From positions 1-64,000 of the forward strand of contig RFPP01000006.1 of NCBI GenBank assembly GCA_009926065.1: a stretch of DNA of 64,000 nt, read 5' to 3'. Every line of letters begins with the position of its first letter. Positions within the stretch are counted from its first letter, which is position 1. The notes beneath the pieces were generated by a model. That model saw only the letters and a list, made by a program, of their open reading frames with translations. It had not been told where the DNA came from and searched no databases. Positions 1-10,177 of the stretch are shown in pieces. The translations under genes were made by a program, and so were the position numbers. Origin of the DNA: Flavobacteriaceae bacterium. GTDB taxonomy: Bacteria; Bacteroidota; Bacteroidia; Flavobacteriales; Flavobacteriaceae.

Positions 1-1
1 T

Positions 2-280
2 GAAGTTACTGATGCCGATTCGTTTATCTTTGGATTAAAAGGTATGCCTGAAATTAAATTGAAAATGAAAGATAAAACTCCCAATTCTAAAATTGTTTTG
101 GGCGCTGCAAGTGATAAATTACCTTTTACATTAACTGCTAATATTGAGGAAATATCAGAATCTTCAGCTGCAATTCAATTGATATTTGAAGGAGAATTTA
201 ACGCGATGATGGCTATGATGGTTAAAGGGCCAATTAGCAAATTCATTGAGACTTTATCTGAAAACATGTCTAAATTATAA
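2..280 (+). CDS. SRPBCC-family protein, C-terminal part (5' end outside window)
   Basis: Frame is open from base 2 through the listed ATG at 44 (EVTDADSFIFGLKGMPEIKLKMK...), so the ORF-track start is internal; gene order next to birA/rsfS/ftsH as in Flavobacterium. Confidence 0.6.
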   Translation, partial: EVTDADSFIFGLKGMPEIKLKMKDKTPNSKIVLGAASDKLPFTLTANIEEISESSAAIQLIFEGEFNAMMAMMVKGPISKFIETLSENMSKL

Positions 281-292
281 ATTCAATAGCCT

Positions 293-1024
293 TTAGTAGA
301 GTAACTGAATCTCTTTTATTCCAAAAGTTTCAATTGAATCATTTTCTATTTTTACTTCTAATTTTCCAGAAGAATTTACGCCTTGTATAATTCCCATGAA
401 CTTTTTTCCATTGGGTAATGAAAAAGCCATTGGAATTCCTTTTTTAAATAAATTTTTGTTATAGCTGTTCCATAATTGAGTAGTTAATTTATTTTGGAGT
501 ATATCACAATTAGATTTCAAACATACTATCAATTGGTTTAGGATAATTTCTTTATCAAATTCTTTTTTTGAAATTACTGCCATTGAAGAAGCTTTAGGAA
601 GATTATCAAAATTAATTTGGTTAACATTCAATCCAATGCCAATAATTGAAGTGATTTCTCCGTTATTTTTGATGGTATTTTCAATTAATATTCCAGCAAC
701 CTTTTTATTTTCTGACAATATGTCGTTTGGCCATTTAATTGATAAATTAGGAATTTTATTTTTTTCTAATGTTGTTAAAATGGATAAAGCAACAGCCACA
801 TTAAGATCAAAAATTTCAGAAATAGTGTTTAATACATTGTTAACTAAAACACTAAACATAAGGTTTTTACCGATTTCGGAATCCCATTTTGCTCCCATTT
901 GCCCTTTACCACGCGTTTGACTTTCGGCAGTTACAACAGTGAAATTCTCAAGTGATTGTTCTACTGACAAGCGCTTCAGAAAATCGTTAGTTGAATCTAT
1001 GGCATCGAGTTTGATTAATTTCAT
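293..1024 (-). CDS. birA: biotin--[acetyl-CoA-carboxylase] ligase
   Basis: DSTNDFLKRL, ESQTRGKGQMGAKWDS, IKWPNDI and KVAGILIE motifs. Confidence 0.95.
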   Translation of the reverse strand: MKLIKLDAIDSTNDFLKRLSVEQSLENFTVVTAESQTRGKGQMGAKWDSEIGKNLMFSVLVNNVLNTISEIFDLNVAVALSILTTLEKNKIPNLSIKWPNDILSENKKVAGILIENTIKNNGEITSIIGIGLNVNQINFDNLPKASSMAVISKKEFDKEIILNQLIVCLKSNCDILQNKLTTQLWNSYNKNLFKKGIPMAFSLPNGKKFMGIIQGVNSSGKLEVKIENDSIETFGIKEIQLLY

Positions 1025-1116
1025 TAAAAAAAATGATTATGTTAATTTAAACTTGTGTAAAGTTTCAAAATTAAGTACAAAAAATGGTAACTTTGCAAAA
1101 AACATAAAATTATTAA

Positions 1117-1488
1117 ATGGCTAAAAAAAATAACAGCAATGATGTTTTATTAACAAACATTATTAAAGGGATTGAGGAAGTTAAAGGAAATGATATTGAT
1201 ATTTTAGATTTAAGAGCAATTGATAATTCAGCTTGTGATTATTTTGTAATTTGCAATGGAAATTCTAACACTCAAGTTACCGCAATTGTTAATTCAGTAC
1301 AAAAAACAGTTTCAAAAGAAATAAAAGACAAGCCTTGGCATGTTGAAGGAATGGAAAATGCAGAGTGGGTATTGATGGATTATGTGAATATTGTGGTTCA
1401 TGTATTTCAAAAAAATATTAGAGAATATTATAACATTGAAAGTCTTTGGGGTGATGCTAAAATTACAACAATAGAAAATAAATATTAA
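1117..1488 (+). CDS. rsfS: ribosome silencing factor
   Basis: RsfS/Iojap family: DYFVICNGNSNTQV, WHVEGMENAEWVLMDYVNIVVHVF. Confidence 0.95.
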   Translation: MAKKNNSNDVLLTNIIKGIEEVKGNDIDILDLRAIDNSACDYFVICNGNSNTQVTAIVNSVQKTVSKEIKDKPWHVEGMENAEWVLMDYVNIVVHVFQKNIREYYNIESLWGDAKITTIENKY

Positions 1489-1501
1489 GAAAATAAATTA
1501 A

Positions 1502-3430
1502 ATGGCTTCAGAAAACAATCCAAATCCAAAAAAAATAAAAATTAGTCCTTGGCTAATTTATGGTGTAGTTGCACTGATTTTTTTATTCATAAGCTTTATA
1601 ACCGGTGGCTCTAGTTTCGAAGAGCCATTAAAAACATCGTCTTCTAAATTCAACGAGTACCTTGAAAAAGGACAAGTTGGAAAAGTAATCGTTTATAACA
1701 AATCCGAAGCCGAAGTTTACTTAACAGCTGAAGCCTTAAAAGATCCAATTCACAAAGCGGTTGCAAATGATATTTTAAACCGACCTAGTAAAGGACCTCA
1801 TTACTCATTAGAAATTGGAAACGATGAAATCTTCCAAAATAAACTGGAAGCAGCTGTAAATGCAAAAAAATTAAAAGAATATAGCTTCTTACCGAAAAGC
1901 AGCTGGGGCGATTTATTGCAAATGATATTACCTTTTATTCTTATACTAGGTCTATGGATTTTCATAATGAGAAGAATGAACGGTGGTGCTGGCGGTGGCG
2001 GTGGACAAATTTTTAATATTGGAAAATCTAAAGCTAAATTGTTTGACGAAAAAACAGATATTAAAACCACTTTCAAAGATGTCGCTGGACTTGAAGGAGC
2101 AAAAGAAGAAATTCAAGAAATTGTAGAATTTCTTAAAAACCCTGAAAAATATACTAACTTGGGAGGTAAAATTCCTAAAGGAGCTTTATTAGTAGGACCT
2201 CCAGGAACTGGAAAAACTTTATTAGCTAAAGCAGTAGCAGGAGAGGCTCAAGTTCCATTTTTTTCATTATCCGGTTCTGATTTCGTTGAAATGTTTGTGG
2301 GTGTAGGAGCGTCAAGGGTAAGAGATTTATTTAAACAAGCAAAAGAAAAATCACCTGCTATTATATTCATTGATGAAATAGATGCCGTAGGTAGAGCTAG
2401 AGGAAAAAATAACATATCTGGCGGAAATGACGAACGTGAGAACACTCTAAATCAATTGCTTACAGAAATGGACGGATTTGGAACCAATTCAAATGTGATT
2501 GTTTTAGCCGCAACAAATAGAGCCGATGTATTAGACAAAGCTTTAATGAGAGCAGGTAGATTTGATAGACAAATATTTGTTGATTTACCGGACATTCGAG
2601 AAAGAAAAGAAATTTTTGAAGTTCACCTAGCCCCATTAAAAAAGGTCGAAGGATTAGATACTGACTTTTTAGCAAAACAAACTCCTGGATTTTCAGGTGC
2701 TGATATAGCTAATGTTTGTAACGAAGCCGCCTTAATTGCGGCAAGAAATAACAAATCGGCTGTAGATAAACAAGATTTTCTTGACGCAGTAGATAGAATT
2801 GTAGGAGGACTTGAAAAGAAAAATAAAATTGTTACTCCTGAAGAAAAAAGAGCAATTGCAATTCATGAATCGGGACACGCAACAGTTAGTTGGATGTTAG
2901 AACATGCAGCTCCATTAATAAAAGTAACTATTGTTCCAAGAGGCCAAAGTTTAGGTGCAGCTTGGTATTTACCTGAAGAAAGATTAATTGTTCGAACAGA
3001 ACAAATGCTGGATGAAATGTGTGCTACTATGGGGGGACGAGCGGCTGAAAAAGTTATTTTCGACAGAATATCTACCGGTGCATTAAGTGATTTAGAAAAA
3101 GTAACTAGACAAGCAAGAGCAATGGTTACAGTATATGGATTGAATGAAAAACTTGGAAATATTACCTATTATGATTCAACAGGTCAAAGTGAATATAGTT
3201 TTTCAAAACCATATTCAGAAGATACTGCAATGATTATTGATAAAGAAATTTCAAAATTAATTGAAAGTCAGTACCAAAGAGCAATTGATATTTTGTCTGA
3301 AAATAAAGATAAATTGATTAAATTAGCTGATATTTTAATTGAAAAAGAGGTTATATTCAAAGATGATTTGGAAGCAATATTCGGAAAACGTCCATTTGAA
3401 GAAATAATTTCTGAAGAAACTTCAGAATAA
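1502..3430 (+). CDS. ftsH: ATP-dependent zinc metalloprotease FtsH
   Basis: Walker A GPPGTGKT, AAA SRH region, HESGH zinc site. Confidence 0.98.
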   Translation: MASENNPNPKKIKISPWLIYGVVALIFLFISFITGGSSFEEPLKTSSSKFNEYLEKGQVGKVIVYNKSEAEVYLTAEALKDPIHKAVANDILNRPSKGPHYSLEIGNDEIFQNKLEAAVNAKKLKEYSFLPKSSWGDLLQMILPFILILGLWIFIMRRMNGGAGGGGGQIFNIGKSKAKLFDEKTDIKTTFKDVAGLEGAKEEIQEIVEFLKNPEKYTNLGGKIPKGALLVGPPGTGKTLLAKAVAGEAQVPFFSLSGSDFVEMFVGVGASRVRDLFKQAKEKSPAIIFIDEIDAVGRARGKNNISGGNDERENTLNQLLTEMDGFGTNSNVIVLAATNRADVLDKALMRAGRFDRQIFVDLPDIRERKEIFEVHLAPLKKVEGLDTDFLAKQTPGFSGADIANVCNEAALIAARNNKSAVDKQDFLDAVDRIVGGLEKKNKIVTPEEKRAIAIHESGHATVSWMLEHAAPLIKVTIVPRGQSLGAAWYLPEERLIVRTEQMLDEMCATMGGRAAEKVIFDRISTGALSDLEKVTRQARAMVTVYGLNEKLGNITYYDSTGQSEYSFSKPYSEDTAMIIDKEISKLIESQYQRAIDILSENKDKLIKLADILIEKEVIFKDDLEAIFGKRPFEEIISEETSE

Positions 3431-3544
3431 CCTACAAATATTTAATAAATATTAAAATCTTAATTCAAAATTTATATTTGAATTAAGATTTTTTTTATCT
3501 TTGAATGTTTTGTTAAAAATAAACTATATATTTTTGAAATAGTA

Positions 3545-4147
3545 ATGAGTCTTTTTAGAAAATTTTTTGGTTCAAATGATGATTCCTCAGACGAGGATAA
3601 CATCAGTGAATTCAATCGGTCCGGTTCGGATCTTTCTTTGCCTATTGACGAAAGATTCACATATAACTTTAAAAAAAATGGAGGAAAATTCTTGTACTGT
3701 GAAAATCTTACCGAAATTAAAGAACATTTCGAAAATATTTTAGAAGAAAATGACTGGTTTGAATCTGAAGTGCTTTGCTTTGATTCTAGTTTATTTGAGT
3801 TATTAGATGAAAATAAACTAAGTTATGACCAACCTTCAAATCCAAAATTTTTATTTGGAACTTGTGAAAATTTAATTGCCGAAGAAGGTTCGATTCTTTT
3901 TTCCTCCAGTCAAATTAAACAAAATAAACCAAACGAATTACCTACAAACATCATTATTTATGCTACAACTAGTCAAATAGTTGAAAGCACAAGTGATGGA
4001 CTCCGAATGATAAAAAATAAATACCAAAAGAACTATCCTACCAATATAACAACAATTAAGTACTTTGAAAAAGTTAAAGAAGATGACTTTTTACATTATG
4101 GAAGTTCAGCTAAGAATCTTTACTTATTGCTTTTAGAGGATTTATAA
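3545..4147 (+). CDS. LUD domain-containing protein (LutC-like)
   Basis: GTCENLIAEEGSILFSSSQ pattern, ~200 aa, position upstream of cdsA. Confidence 0.7.
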   Translation: MSLFRKFFGSNDDSSDEDNISEFNRSGSDLSLPIDERFTYNFKKNGGKFLYCENLTEIKEHFENILEENDWFESEVLCFDSSLFELLDENKLSYDQPSNPKFLFGTCENLIAEEGSILFSSSQIKQNKPNELPTNIIIYATTSQIVESTSDGLRMIKNKYQKNYPTNITTIKYFEKVKEDDFLHYGSSAKNLYLLLLEDL

Positions 4148-4148
4148 A

Positions 4149-4994
4149 ATGGGTGAAACTCTAAAAAGAGCAATTTCAGGAGCTGTTTATATTTTTTTAT
4201 TGCTTGCCTGTATATTATATTCAACTGAAAGTTTTTTAATATTATTTGGAATATTTCTAATTATCTCTCTAATTGAATTTTGTAACTTAATTCAAGTTAA
4301 TAAAATAATTCCTGTTCTTTTTGGAACTTCTATTTACACATCAGTAATAATTTTTAGTAATTATTACAAAAGTAAATTTGAAATTATCCAAACCTTAGAT
4401 AATATTTTACTTATTACTACCCTTATAGTTTCCATAAAATGTATTTTTTTTCTATTTGATAATAAAAGTAAAATTGATACTTTTTCAAAATACCTTTTTT
4501 TATTGGGATACATAACTTTACCTTTTATTTTCATTACCAAAATTTCTTTTGGTATTAATAATTACAATCCAAAAATAATTATAGGTTTATTTATATTAAT
4601 TTGGACAAACGATACATTTGCATACATAATTGGAAAATCTACAGGAAAACATAAATTATTTGAAAAAATATCGCCAAAAAAAACTGTGGAAGGCTTTTTT
4701 GGAGGACTGATTTTTGCGATATTTGCAGGGTACTTAATTTCTAGTTATCTAATTAAACCATCAACTCAATTTAGCAATAAATCTATGTTAATTTGGATGA
4801 TTATCGCAGCAATTGTAGCCGTAATAGGTACTGTTGGTGATTTAATTGAATCGAAATTTAAACGGATAGCTGGTGTAAAAGATAGTGGAAAAATAATGCC
4901 CGGTCACGGAGGTGTTTTAGATCGTTTAGATAGTGTTATATTTGTAGCACCATTCATATTTTTATTTTATAAAATTTTAAATTATGTTTCATAA
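4149..4994 (+). CDS. cdsA: phosphatidate cytidylyltransferase
   Basis: Multi-TM protein with C-terminal GDLIESKFKR...KDSGKIMPGHGGVLDRLDS signature. Confidence 0.97.
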   Translation: MGETLKRAISGAVYIFLLLACILYSTESFLILFGIFLIISLIEFCNLIQVNKIIPVLFGTSIYTSVIIFSNYYKSKFEIIQTLDNILLITTLIVSIKCIFFLFDNKSKIDTFSKYLFLLGYITLPFIFITKISFGINNYNPKIIIGLFILIWTNDTFAYIIGKSTGKHKLFEKISPKKTVEGFFGGLIFAIFAGYLISSYLIKPSTQFSNKSMLIWMIIAAIVAVIGTVGDLIESKFKRIAGVKDSGKIMPGHGGVLDRLDSVIFVAPFIFLFYKILNYVS

Positions 4995-5634
4995 AGAAGG
5001 GAGTAAAATAATATTATTTTCAACAACATTAACGGTAGCGTTTTTATTATTAGCTGATACATTTATATCTACAATATGGTTACAAAAAACTGTTGAAATA
5101 GTAGTTTTACTATTTCTAATAATTATTTTACAATTTTTCAGAAATCCTGAAAGAAAAGTTGAAATAAATGACACCCACATTATAGCCCCAGTAGACGGAA
5201 AAGTTGTAGTAATTGAAGAGGTTTTTGAAAGTGAATATTTTAAAGATAAACGAATACAAGTATCTATTTTCATGTCTCCAATAAATGTTCATGTGACAAG
5301 GTATCCAGTAAACGGTACAGTAAAATTTAGTAAATATCATCCAGGAAAATTTTTGGTAGCTTGGCATCCTAAAGCAAGTGAAGAAAACGAAAGAACGACA
5401 ATAGTTGTTGATAACATCGAATTTGGAGAAATATTATATCGCCAAATTGCTGGTGCTTTAGCCAAGAGAATCGTAAATTATGCCGAACAAGGGACTCAAG
5501 TAGTTCAAGGAACGGATGCAGGATTTATTAAATTTGGTTCTCGAGTAGATTTATTTTTACCTTTAGGTACAAAAATTAATGTGAAATTAAATGAAAAAGT
5601 AGTTGGAGGCAAAACTATAATTGCAATAAAATAA
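4984..5634 (+). CDS. psd: phosphatidylserine decarboxylase family protein
   Basis: IAPVDGKVV, SPINVHVTRYPVNG, KFGSRVDLFLP; overlaps cdsA by 11 nt. Confidence 0.93.
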   Translation: MFHKEGSKIILFSTTLTVAFLLLADTFISTIWLQKTVEIVVLLFLIIILQFFRNPERKVEINDTHIIAPVDGKVVVIEEVFESEYFKDKRIQVSIFMSPINVHVTRYPVNGTVKFSKYHPGKFLVAWHPKASEENERTTIVVDNIEFGEILYRQIAGALAKRIVNYAEQGTQVVQGTDAGFIKFGSRVDLFLPLGTKINVKLNEKVVGGKTIIAIK

Positions 5635-5638
5635 TATT

Positions 5639-5908
5639 ATGGACGGTCGTGATTTAGAAACTAGATTTGCTGAAGCTGTTGAAATTGCTTCAAAAATGTC
5701 TCAGGATTCATTGCCCCAAGATGTTCAATTACGCTTATATGCTTATTATAAACAAGCTACATTTGGAACAGCAAGTGGAATGCCAAATTCAAATTTTGAC
5801 TTAAGAAACGCTTTTAAAACCAATGCATGGATGCAAATTAGTCACTTATCAATCGATGAGGCAAAAGAATTATATATAGAAAACATATTGTCATTACAAA
5901 AAAAATAA
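5639..5908 (+). CDS. acyl-CoA-binding protein
   Basis: ACBP signature: QLRLYAYYKQATFG ... FKTNAWMQ, 89 aa. Confidence 0.88.
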   Translation: MDGRDLETRFAEAVEIASKMSQDSLPQDVQLRLYAYYKQATFGTASGMPNSNFDLRNAFKTNAWMQISHLSIDEAKELYIENILSLQKK

Positions 5909-5912
5909 AATC

Positions 5913-6686
5913 ATGAAAAAGACAAAATTATTATTACTGTGTTTTTCATTCCTTTGCTTGGTTACATCTTGTAACAAAAAAAAACTTACCGAAGTTGTTG
6001 AAGTTCCATTACCAACTGCAGAAGAAAAATTTATTATTGGTTCTCCAAATGATGTCGAAGCAAACGAAGGTGCATTTGAATTAATAAAATTACCTTATGC
6101 TTATGATGCAATTTCCCCAGAAATTGAGGCAGGCACGATGCAATTGCATTATTCCAAGCACTATTTAAATTACACCAATAGCTTGAATAAGGCTATTAAA
6201 GATTCCGATTTTGAGGACCTATCTATCGAAGAATTATTGAGAAAATCAATACCTGATAGTTTGAATATTAAAAATAATGCTGGTGGATATTATAATCATT
6301 CTTTGTTTTTTGAATGTATTGGGCCAAAATCTGGAGGTAAGCCAAAAGATACTTTAGCAATTGCTATTAATAGAGATTTTGGTTCTTTAGATGGATTTAA
6401 AAACCAATTTAAAAATGCTGCTAACAGGGTTTTTGGATCTGGATGGGCCTGGTTAATTGTAGATAATTCAGGTAAATTAAAAGTAACTACAACTGCTAAT
6501 CAAGATAATCCTTTGATGCCAGGAGCTGATGTTCCTGGAAAACCAATTTTAGCTCTTGATGTATGGGAACATGCTTATTATTTGGAATATCAGAATTCTC
6601 GTAAAAATTATATTGAGGCTTTTTTTAATATAATAAATTGGAATATAGTAGGTGAAAAATATGAAGCAGCTATAAAAAAAGAATAA
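5913..6686 (+). CDS. superoxide dismutase (Fe/Mn family), predicted lipoprotein
   Basis: HYSKHYLNYTNSLNKA, GGYYNHSLFFE, GSGWAWLI, DVWEHAYYLEYQN; N-terminal lipobox LVTSC. Confidence 0.92.
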   Translation: MKKTKLLLLCFSFLCLVTSCNKKKLTEVVEVPLPTAEEKFIIGSPNDVEANEGAFELIKLPYAYDAISPEIEAGTMQLHYSKHYLNYTNSLNKAIKDSDFEDLSIEELLRKSIPDSLNIKNNAGGYYNHSLFFECIGPKSGGKPKDTLAIAINRDFGSLDGFKNQFKNAANRVFGSGWAWLIVDNSGKLKVTTTANQDNPLMPGADVPGKPILALDVWEHAYYLEYQNSRKNYIEAFFNIINWNIVGEKYEAAIKKE

Positions 6687-6711
6687 TTCTAAAAATAATT
6701 TAATTTTCTTA

Positions 6712-7215
6712 ATGAAAAAGATACCTCTTCTTTTTATATACTTGTTGATAATTACTTTTTCAAGCTGTGAAAAGGATGACATTTGCGATGCATCCACTTC
6801 TACTACTCCAAAACTAATTATTGAATTTTATGACATTCTAAATCCAATAGTGAAAAAAAATGTGACCAATTTAGCTGTCAAAGAAATAAATACTTCATCG
6901 AGTTTAGTATTTAATGGGACAAGTAAAATCAAGATTCCTTTAAAAACAAATTTAGATCTTACCAAATATAGCTTCATATTGAATAGCACTGATACTGCGA
7001 TTGATAACGAGGATTTTCTTCAATTTAATTATACTAGGCAAAATCTATTTGTTTCAAGAGCGTGCGGATTCAAAACCAATTTTACACTAAATCCAATAAC
7101 TCCCTTTATTAAAACAGAAACTTCAACACCTGATGGTTATTGGATTCAAAATGTGGAAATTATTACCTCAAATATAACAACTGAAAATGAAATACATGTC
7201 AAAATTTACTTTTAG
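6712..7215 (+). CDS. DUF6452-like lipoprotein
   Basis: Signal peptide/lipobox ITFSSC, ~167 aa, paired with the following DUF6048-like gene. Confidence 0.6.
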   Translation: MKKIPLLFIYLLIITFSSCEKDDICDASTSTTPKLIIEFYDILNPIVKKNVTNLAVKEINTSSSLVFNGTSKIKIPLKTNLDLTKYSFILNSTDTAIDNEDFLQFNYTRQNLFVSRACGFKTNFTLNPITPFIKTETSTPDGYWIQNVEIITSNITTENEIHVKIYF

Positions 7216-7921
7216 TATACTTCTGATTTTGACATCATTTTTTGTGATTGCTCAAAATAATAAAATAGACAGTATTCCGCCAAAAATTGAAAAATATGGT
7301 GTCCGATTTGGAGCTGATTTATCAAAAATAATTCAATCTTTTTACAATAAAAATTATAAAGGAATTGAATTTGTTGGAGATTACCGAGTAACAAAAAATT
7401 ACTACTTAGCTGGTGAAATAGGAAATGAAAATATAACTGTTGAAGATAATAGATTAAGTTTTACAACCCAAGGTACTTATTTAAAAGTTGGTTTCGACTA
7501 TAATTCCTATGAAAATTGGCTTGATATGAGAAATATGATTTATATAGGTATGAGATATGGTGCAAGTACTTTCAGTCAAACCTTAAATTCCTATTCTATT
7601 TACAATACATCAACCTATTTTCCTGAGGCTCCAACTGTAATTTCCGGAGAAAAATACAACGGATTAACCTCCCAATGGATTGAAGTTGTATTGGGTTTAA
7701 AAGCGGAAGTCATAAAAAATATCTATTTAGGATTTAGTGTAAGAGTAAACAGGTTACTAACCAATACAAAACCTGACAATTTTGATAATTTGTTTATTCC
7801 TGGCTTCAACAGAACCTATAATGGAGATTTTGGAGTTGGTTTTAATTATACCGTTTCCTACTTCTTACCTTTGTATAAAACAAAATCAACTGCAAAGGCA
7901 GAACCTAAAAAGAAAAAGTAA
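7196..7921 (+). CDS. DUF6048-like outer-membrane beta-barrel protein
   Basis: Signal peptide, YGVRFGADLSK, beta-rich body; start chosen at ATG 7196 (MSKFTFSILL) rather than 7187; overlaps the preceding CDS. Confidence 0.6.
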   Translation: MSKFTFSILLILTSFFVIAQNNKIDSIPPKIEKYGVRFGADLSKIIQSFYNKNYKGIEFVGDYRVTKNYYLAGEIGNENITVEDNRLSFTTQGTYLKVGFDYNSYENWLDMRNMIYIGMRYGASTFSQTLNSYSIYNTSTYFPEAPTVISGEKYNGLTSQWIEVVLGLKAEVIKNIYLGFSVRVNRLLTNTKPDNFDNLFIPGFNRTYNGDFGVGFNYTVSYFLPLYKTKSTAKAEPKKKK

Positions 7922-8158
7922 TTACTTAATTTCCTTAATTCCTTTTAGGAATAACCATTTCATAAATAGCTTTTCACCATCGTTTGTTTTTACAGCTTGA
8001 AATTTAGGTGACAATATCGTGCTAACAACAAATGATGTAATTGGAACCCAAAATCCTGTCAAATTGGAATATTTATCAAGTAAAATTCTAAACAAAATAA
8101 ACAAAACTGCAAAACATAACAATTGAAAAACGAAAGCTTTAACTTGTAACTTAGTCAT
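7922..8158 (-). CDS. small membrane protein
   Basis: 78 aa ORF with two hydrophobic segments, fills the gap between flanking genes. Confidence 0.6.
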   Translation of the reverse strand: MTKLQVKAFVFQLLCFAVLFILFRILLDKYSNLTGFWVPITSFVVSTILSPKFQAVKTNDGEKLFMKWLFLKGIKEIK

Positions 8159-8168
8159 AATTATAAAT

Positions 8169-9368
8169 TTAATCAGTTGGATTTTCTATCGCTTGGAATT
8201 TTGTTCTTTTACTGCCTTCGTACATTTCATACTTCACTAATCTAGCTTCAATACTCGCATTAAACAACTTGATTTTTCTTGATGGTTTAAGTCCAACAAA
8301 CTTCAAAGCCTCTAAGTTTCCTGTAATAAACCATGCATTAGTTCCAGGATAATTTTTCTTCAAAGTATCGCCAATATTCTTGTAGAATTGTTCCACCTGA
8401 ATATCCAAACGCTCGTCATAGGGAGGATTAAATACAACATGTAATTTACCTTCAGAGTTTTTTTCCGATTCAAAAAAATTCTTTTCTTGTATGGTAATAT
8501 ATTCCTCTAAATTTGCATTTTTTATATTTTCTTTGGCTTTACCTACCGCACTTGGTGCTTTATCATAACCTTTAATTGAATAATGAAATTCTCGAACTTT
8601 CTTCAATAAAGAATCTAAAATCATATCAAAAAGATCATTGTCCCAATCGTTCCATTTCTCAAATGCAAATTCTTTTCTATTAATATTTGCTGGGATATTA
8701 CATGCAATCATAGCAGCTTCAGCAAGAAAAGTTCCCGATCCACACATAGGATCCAAAAAATCACATTGACCATCCCAACCAGATAATAATAGAATTCCTG
8801 CAGCCAATACTTCATTTATGGGAGCAATATTTGTTGCTGTACGATAACCTCTTTGATGTAAAGAATTCCCAGAAGTATCCAAAGAAACTGAAACTTGATC
8901 CTTATCAATATGTATATTTATTCTTAAATCAGGGTGTGCTTTGTCAATACTTGGTCTCTGACCTGATCTCTCGCGAAATTGATCTACAATTGCATCTTTA
9001 CATTTTTGAGAAATAAACTCAGAATGATTAAAGTAAGTTGAATGAATAGTGGAATCAACCACAAAGGATTGATTGGCACTTATATATTTTGACCAATTAA
9101 CACCCTGAACTCCTTTATAAAGTTGACTATCATTAGTGGCTTTAAAAAAATAAATTGGCTTTAATATCTTCAAAGCAGTTCTCAAAGACAAATTGGCTTT
9201 ATACATAAAACCTTTATCTCCTTTAAAACTAACCATTCTAACACCCTGCTCAACTTCCTGAGCACCAAGCATTTTTAGCTCATTTGCTAGAATTTCTTCA
9301 AAACCAAAAAAGGTTTTGGCTATCATTTTAAAATTATTTTCCATTATAAAATCAAGAATTCGTTGCAA
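8169..9368 (-). CDS. THUMP domain class I SAM-dependent RNA methyltransferase
   Basis: DPMCGSGTFLAEAAMIA and NPPYDERL motifs; start likely at the internal ATG MENNFKMIAKTFFGFEEIL (9344). Confidence 0.92.
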   Translation of the reverse strand: MQRILDFIMENNFKMIAKTFFGFEEILANELKMLGAQEVEQGVRMVSFKGDKGFMYKANLSLRTALKILKPIYFFKATNDSQLYKGVQGVNWSKYISANQSFVVDSTIHSTYFNHSEFISQKCKDAIVDQFRERSGQRPSIDKAHPDLRINIHIDKDQVSVSLDTSGNSLHQRGYRTATNIAPINEVLAAGILLLSGWDGQCDFLDPMCGSGTFLAEAAMIACNIPANINRKEFAFEKWNDWDNDLFDMILDSLLKKVREFHYSIKGYDKAPSAVGKAKENIKNANLEEYITIQEKNFFESEKNSEGKLHVVFNPPYDERLDIQVEQFYKNIGDTLKKNYPGTNAWFITGNLEALKFVGLKPSRKIKLFNASIEARLVKYEMYEGSKRTKFQAIENPTD

Positions 9369-9412
9369 AAATACACTAAATTTGCTCGACTTTAATTAAT
9401 TGAAATAAGATA

Positions 9413-10177
9413 ATGTCTGATTCAAATAAACAATTAGAACAAAATTCACCATTAAAAACCAGTAATTGGTTTGCTTCATGGTTTGATTCTCCTTATTATC
9501 ATGTTTTGTATAAAGATCGCAATGAAATGGAAGCCCAGATATTTATGGATAATATTGTTCATTACCTTAACCTTCCTCAGGATTCGAAAATATTGGATTT
9601 AGCCTGCGGAAAAGGTCGTCATTCAATATATTTAAATCAATTAGGTTTTAATGTGACTGGGGCTGATTTATCATCAAATAGTATTACCATCGCTTCACTA
9701 AATGAAAATGAAACACTCAAATTCATTGAACATGACATGCGAAAACCATTCGTTGAAAAATTCGATGCAATTTTTAATTTGTTTACCAGTTTTGGATACT
9801 TTGAAAATGAAGAAGATAATATCAATACCCTCAAAGCTATTAAAGATAGTTTAACAGAATACGGTTTTGCAGTAATTGACTTTATGAATGTACCCCACGT
9901 TTTAGCAAATTTAGTTCCTGAAGAAGTGAAAATTGTAGATGGAATAGAATTTCACATCAAAAGGTATTTTAAAGATAACTATATCTTTAAGGAAATTAAT
10001 TTTTATGACCTTGGGGAAAAATTTCATTTTATAGAAAAAGTGAGAGCATTAAATTTAGAAGAATTTGAATCAATGATGCAAAAAGCTGGAATTTTTTTAT
10101 TAGACGTTTTTGGAGATTATAAACTAAGAAAATATCACAAAATTGAAAGTGAAAGATTAATATTGATATTTAAATAA
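9413..10177 (+). CDS. class I SAM-dependent methyltransferase
   Basis: ILDLACGKGRHSIYLNQLGFNVTGADLS. Confidence 0.88.
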   Translation: MSDSNKQLEQNSPLKTSNWFASWFDSPYYHVLYKDRNEMEAQIFMDNIVHYLNLPQDSKILDLACGKGRHSIYLNQLGFNVTGADLSSNSITIASLNENETLKFIEHDMRKPFVEKFDAIFNLFTSFGYFENEEDNINTLKAIKDSLTEYGFAVIDFMNVPHVLANLVPEEVKIVDGIEFHIKRYFKDNYIFKEINFYDLGEKFHFIEKVRALNLEEFESMMQKAGIFLLDVFGDYKLRKYHKIESERLILIFK

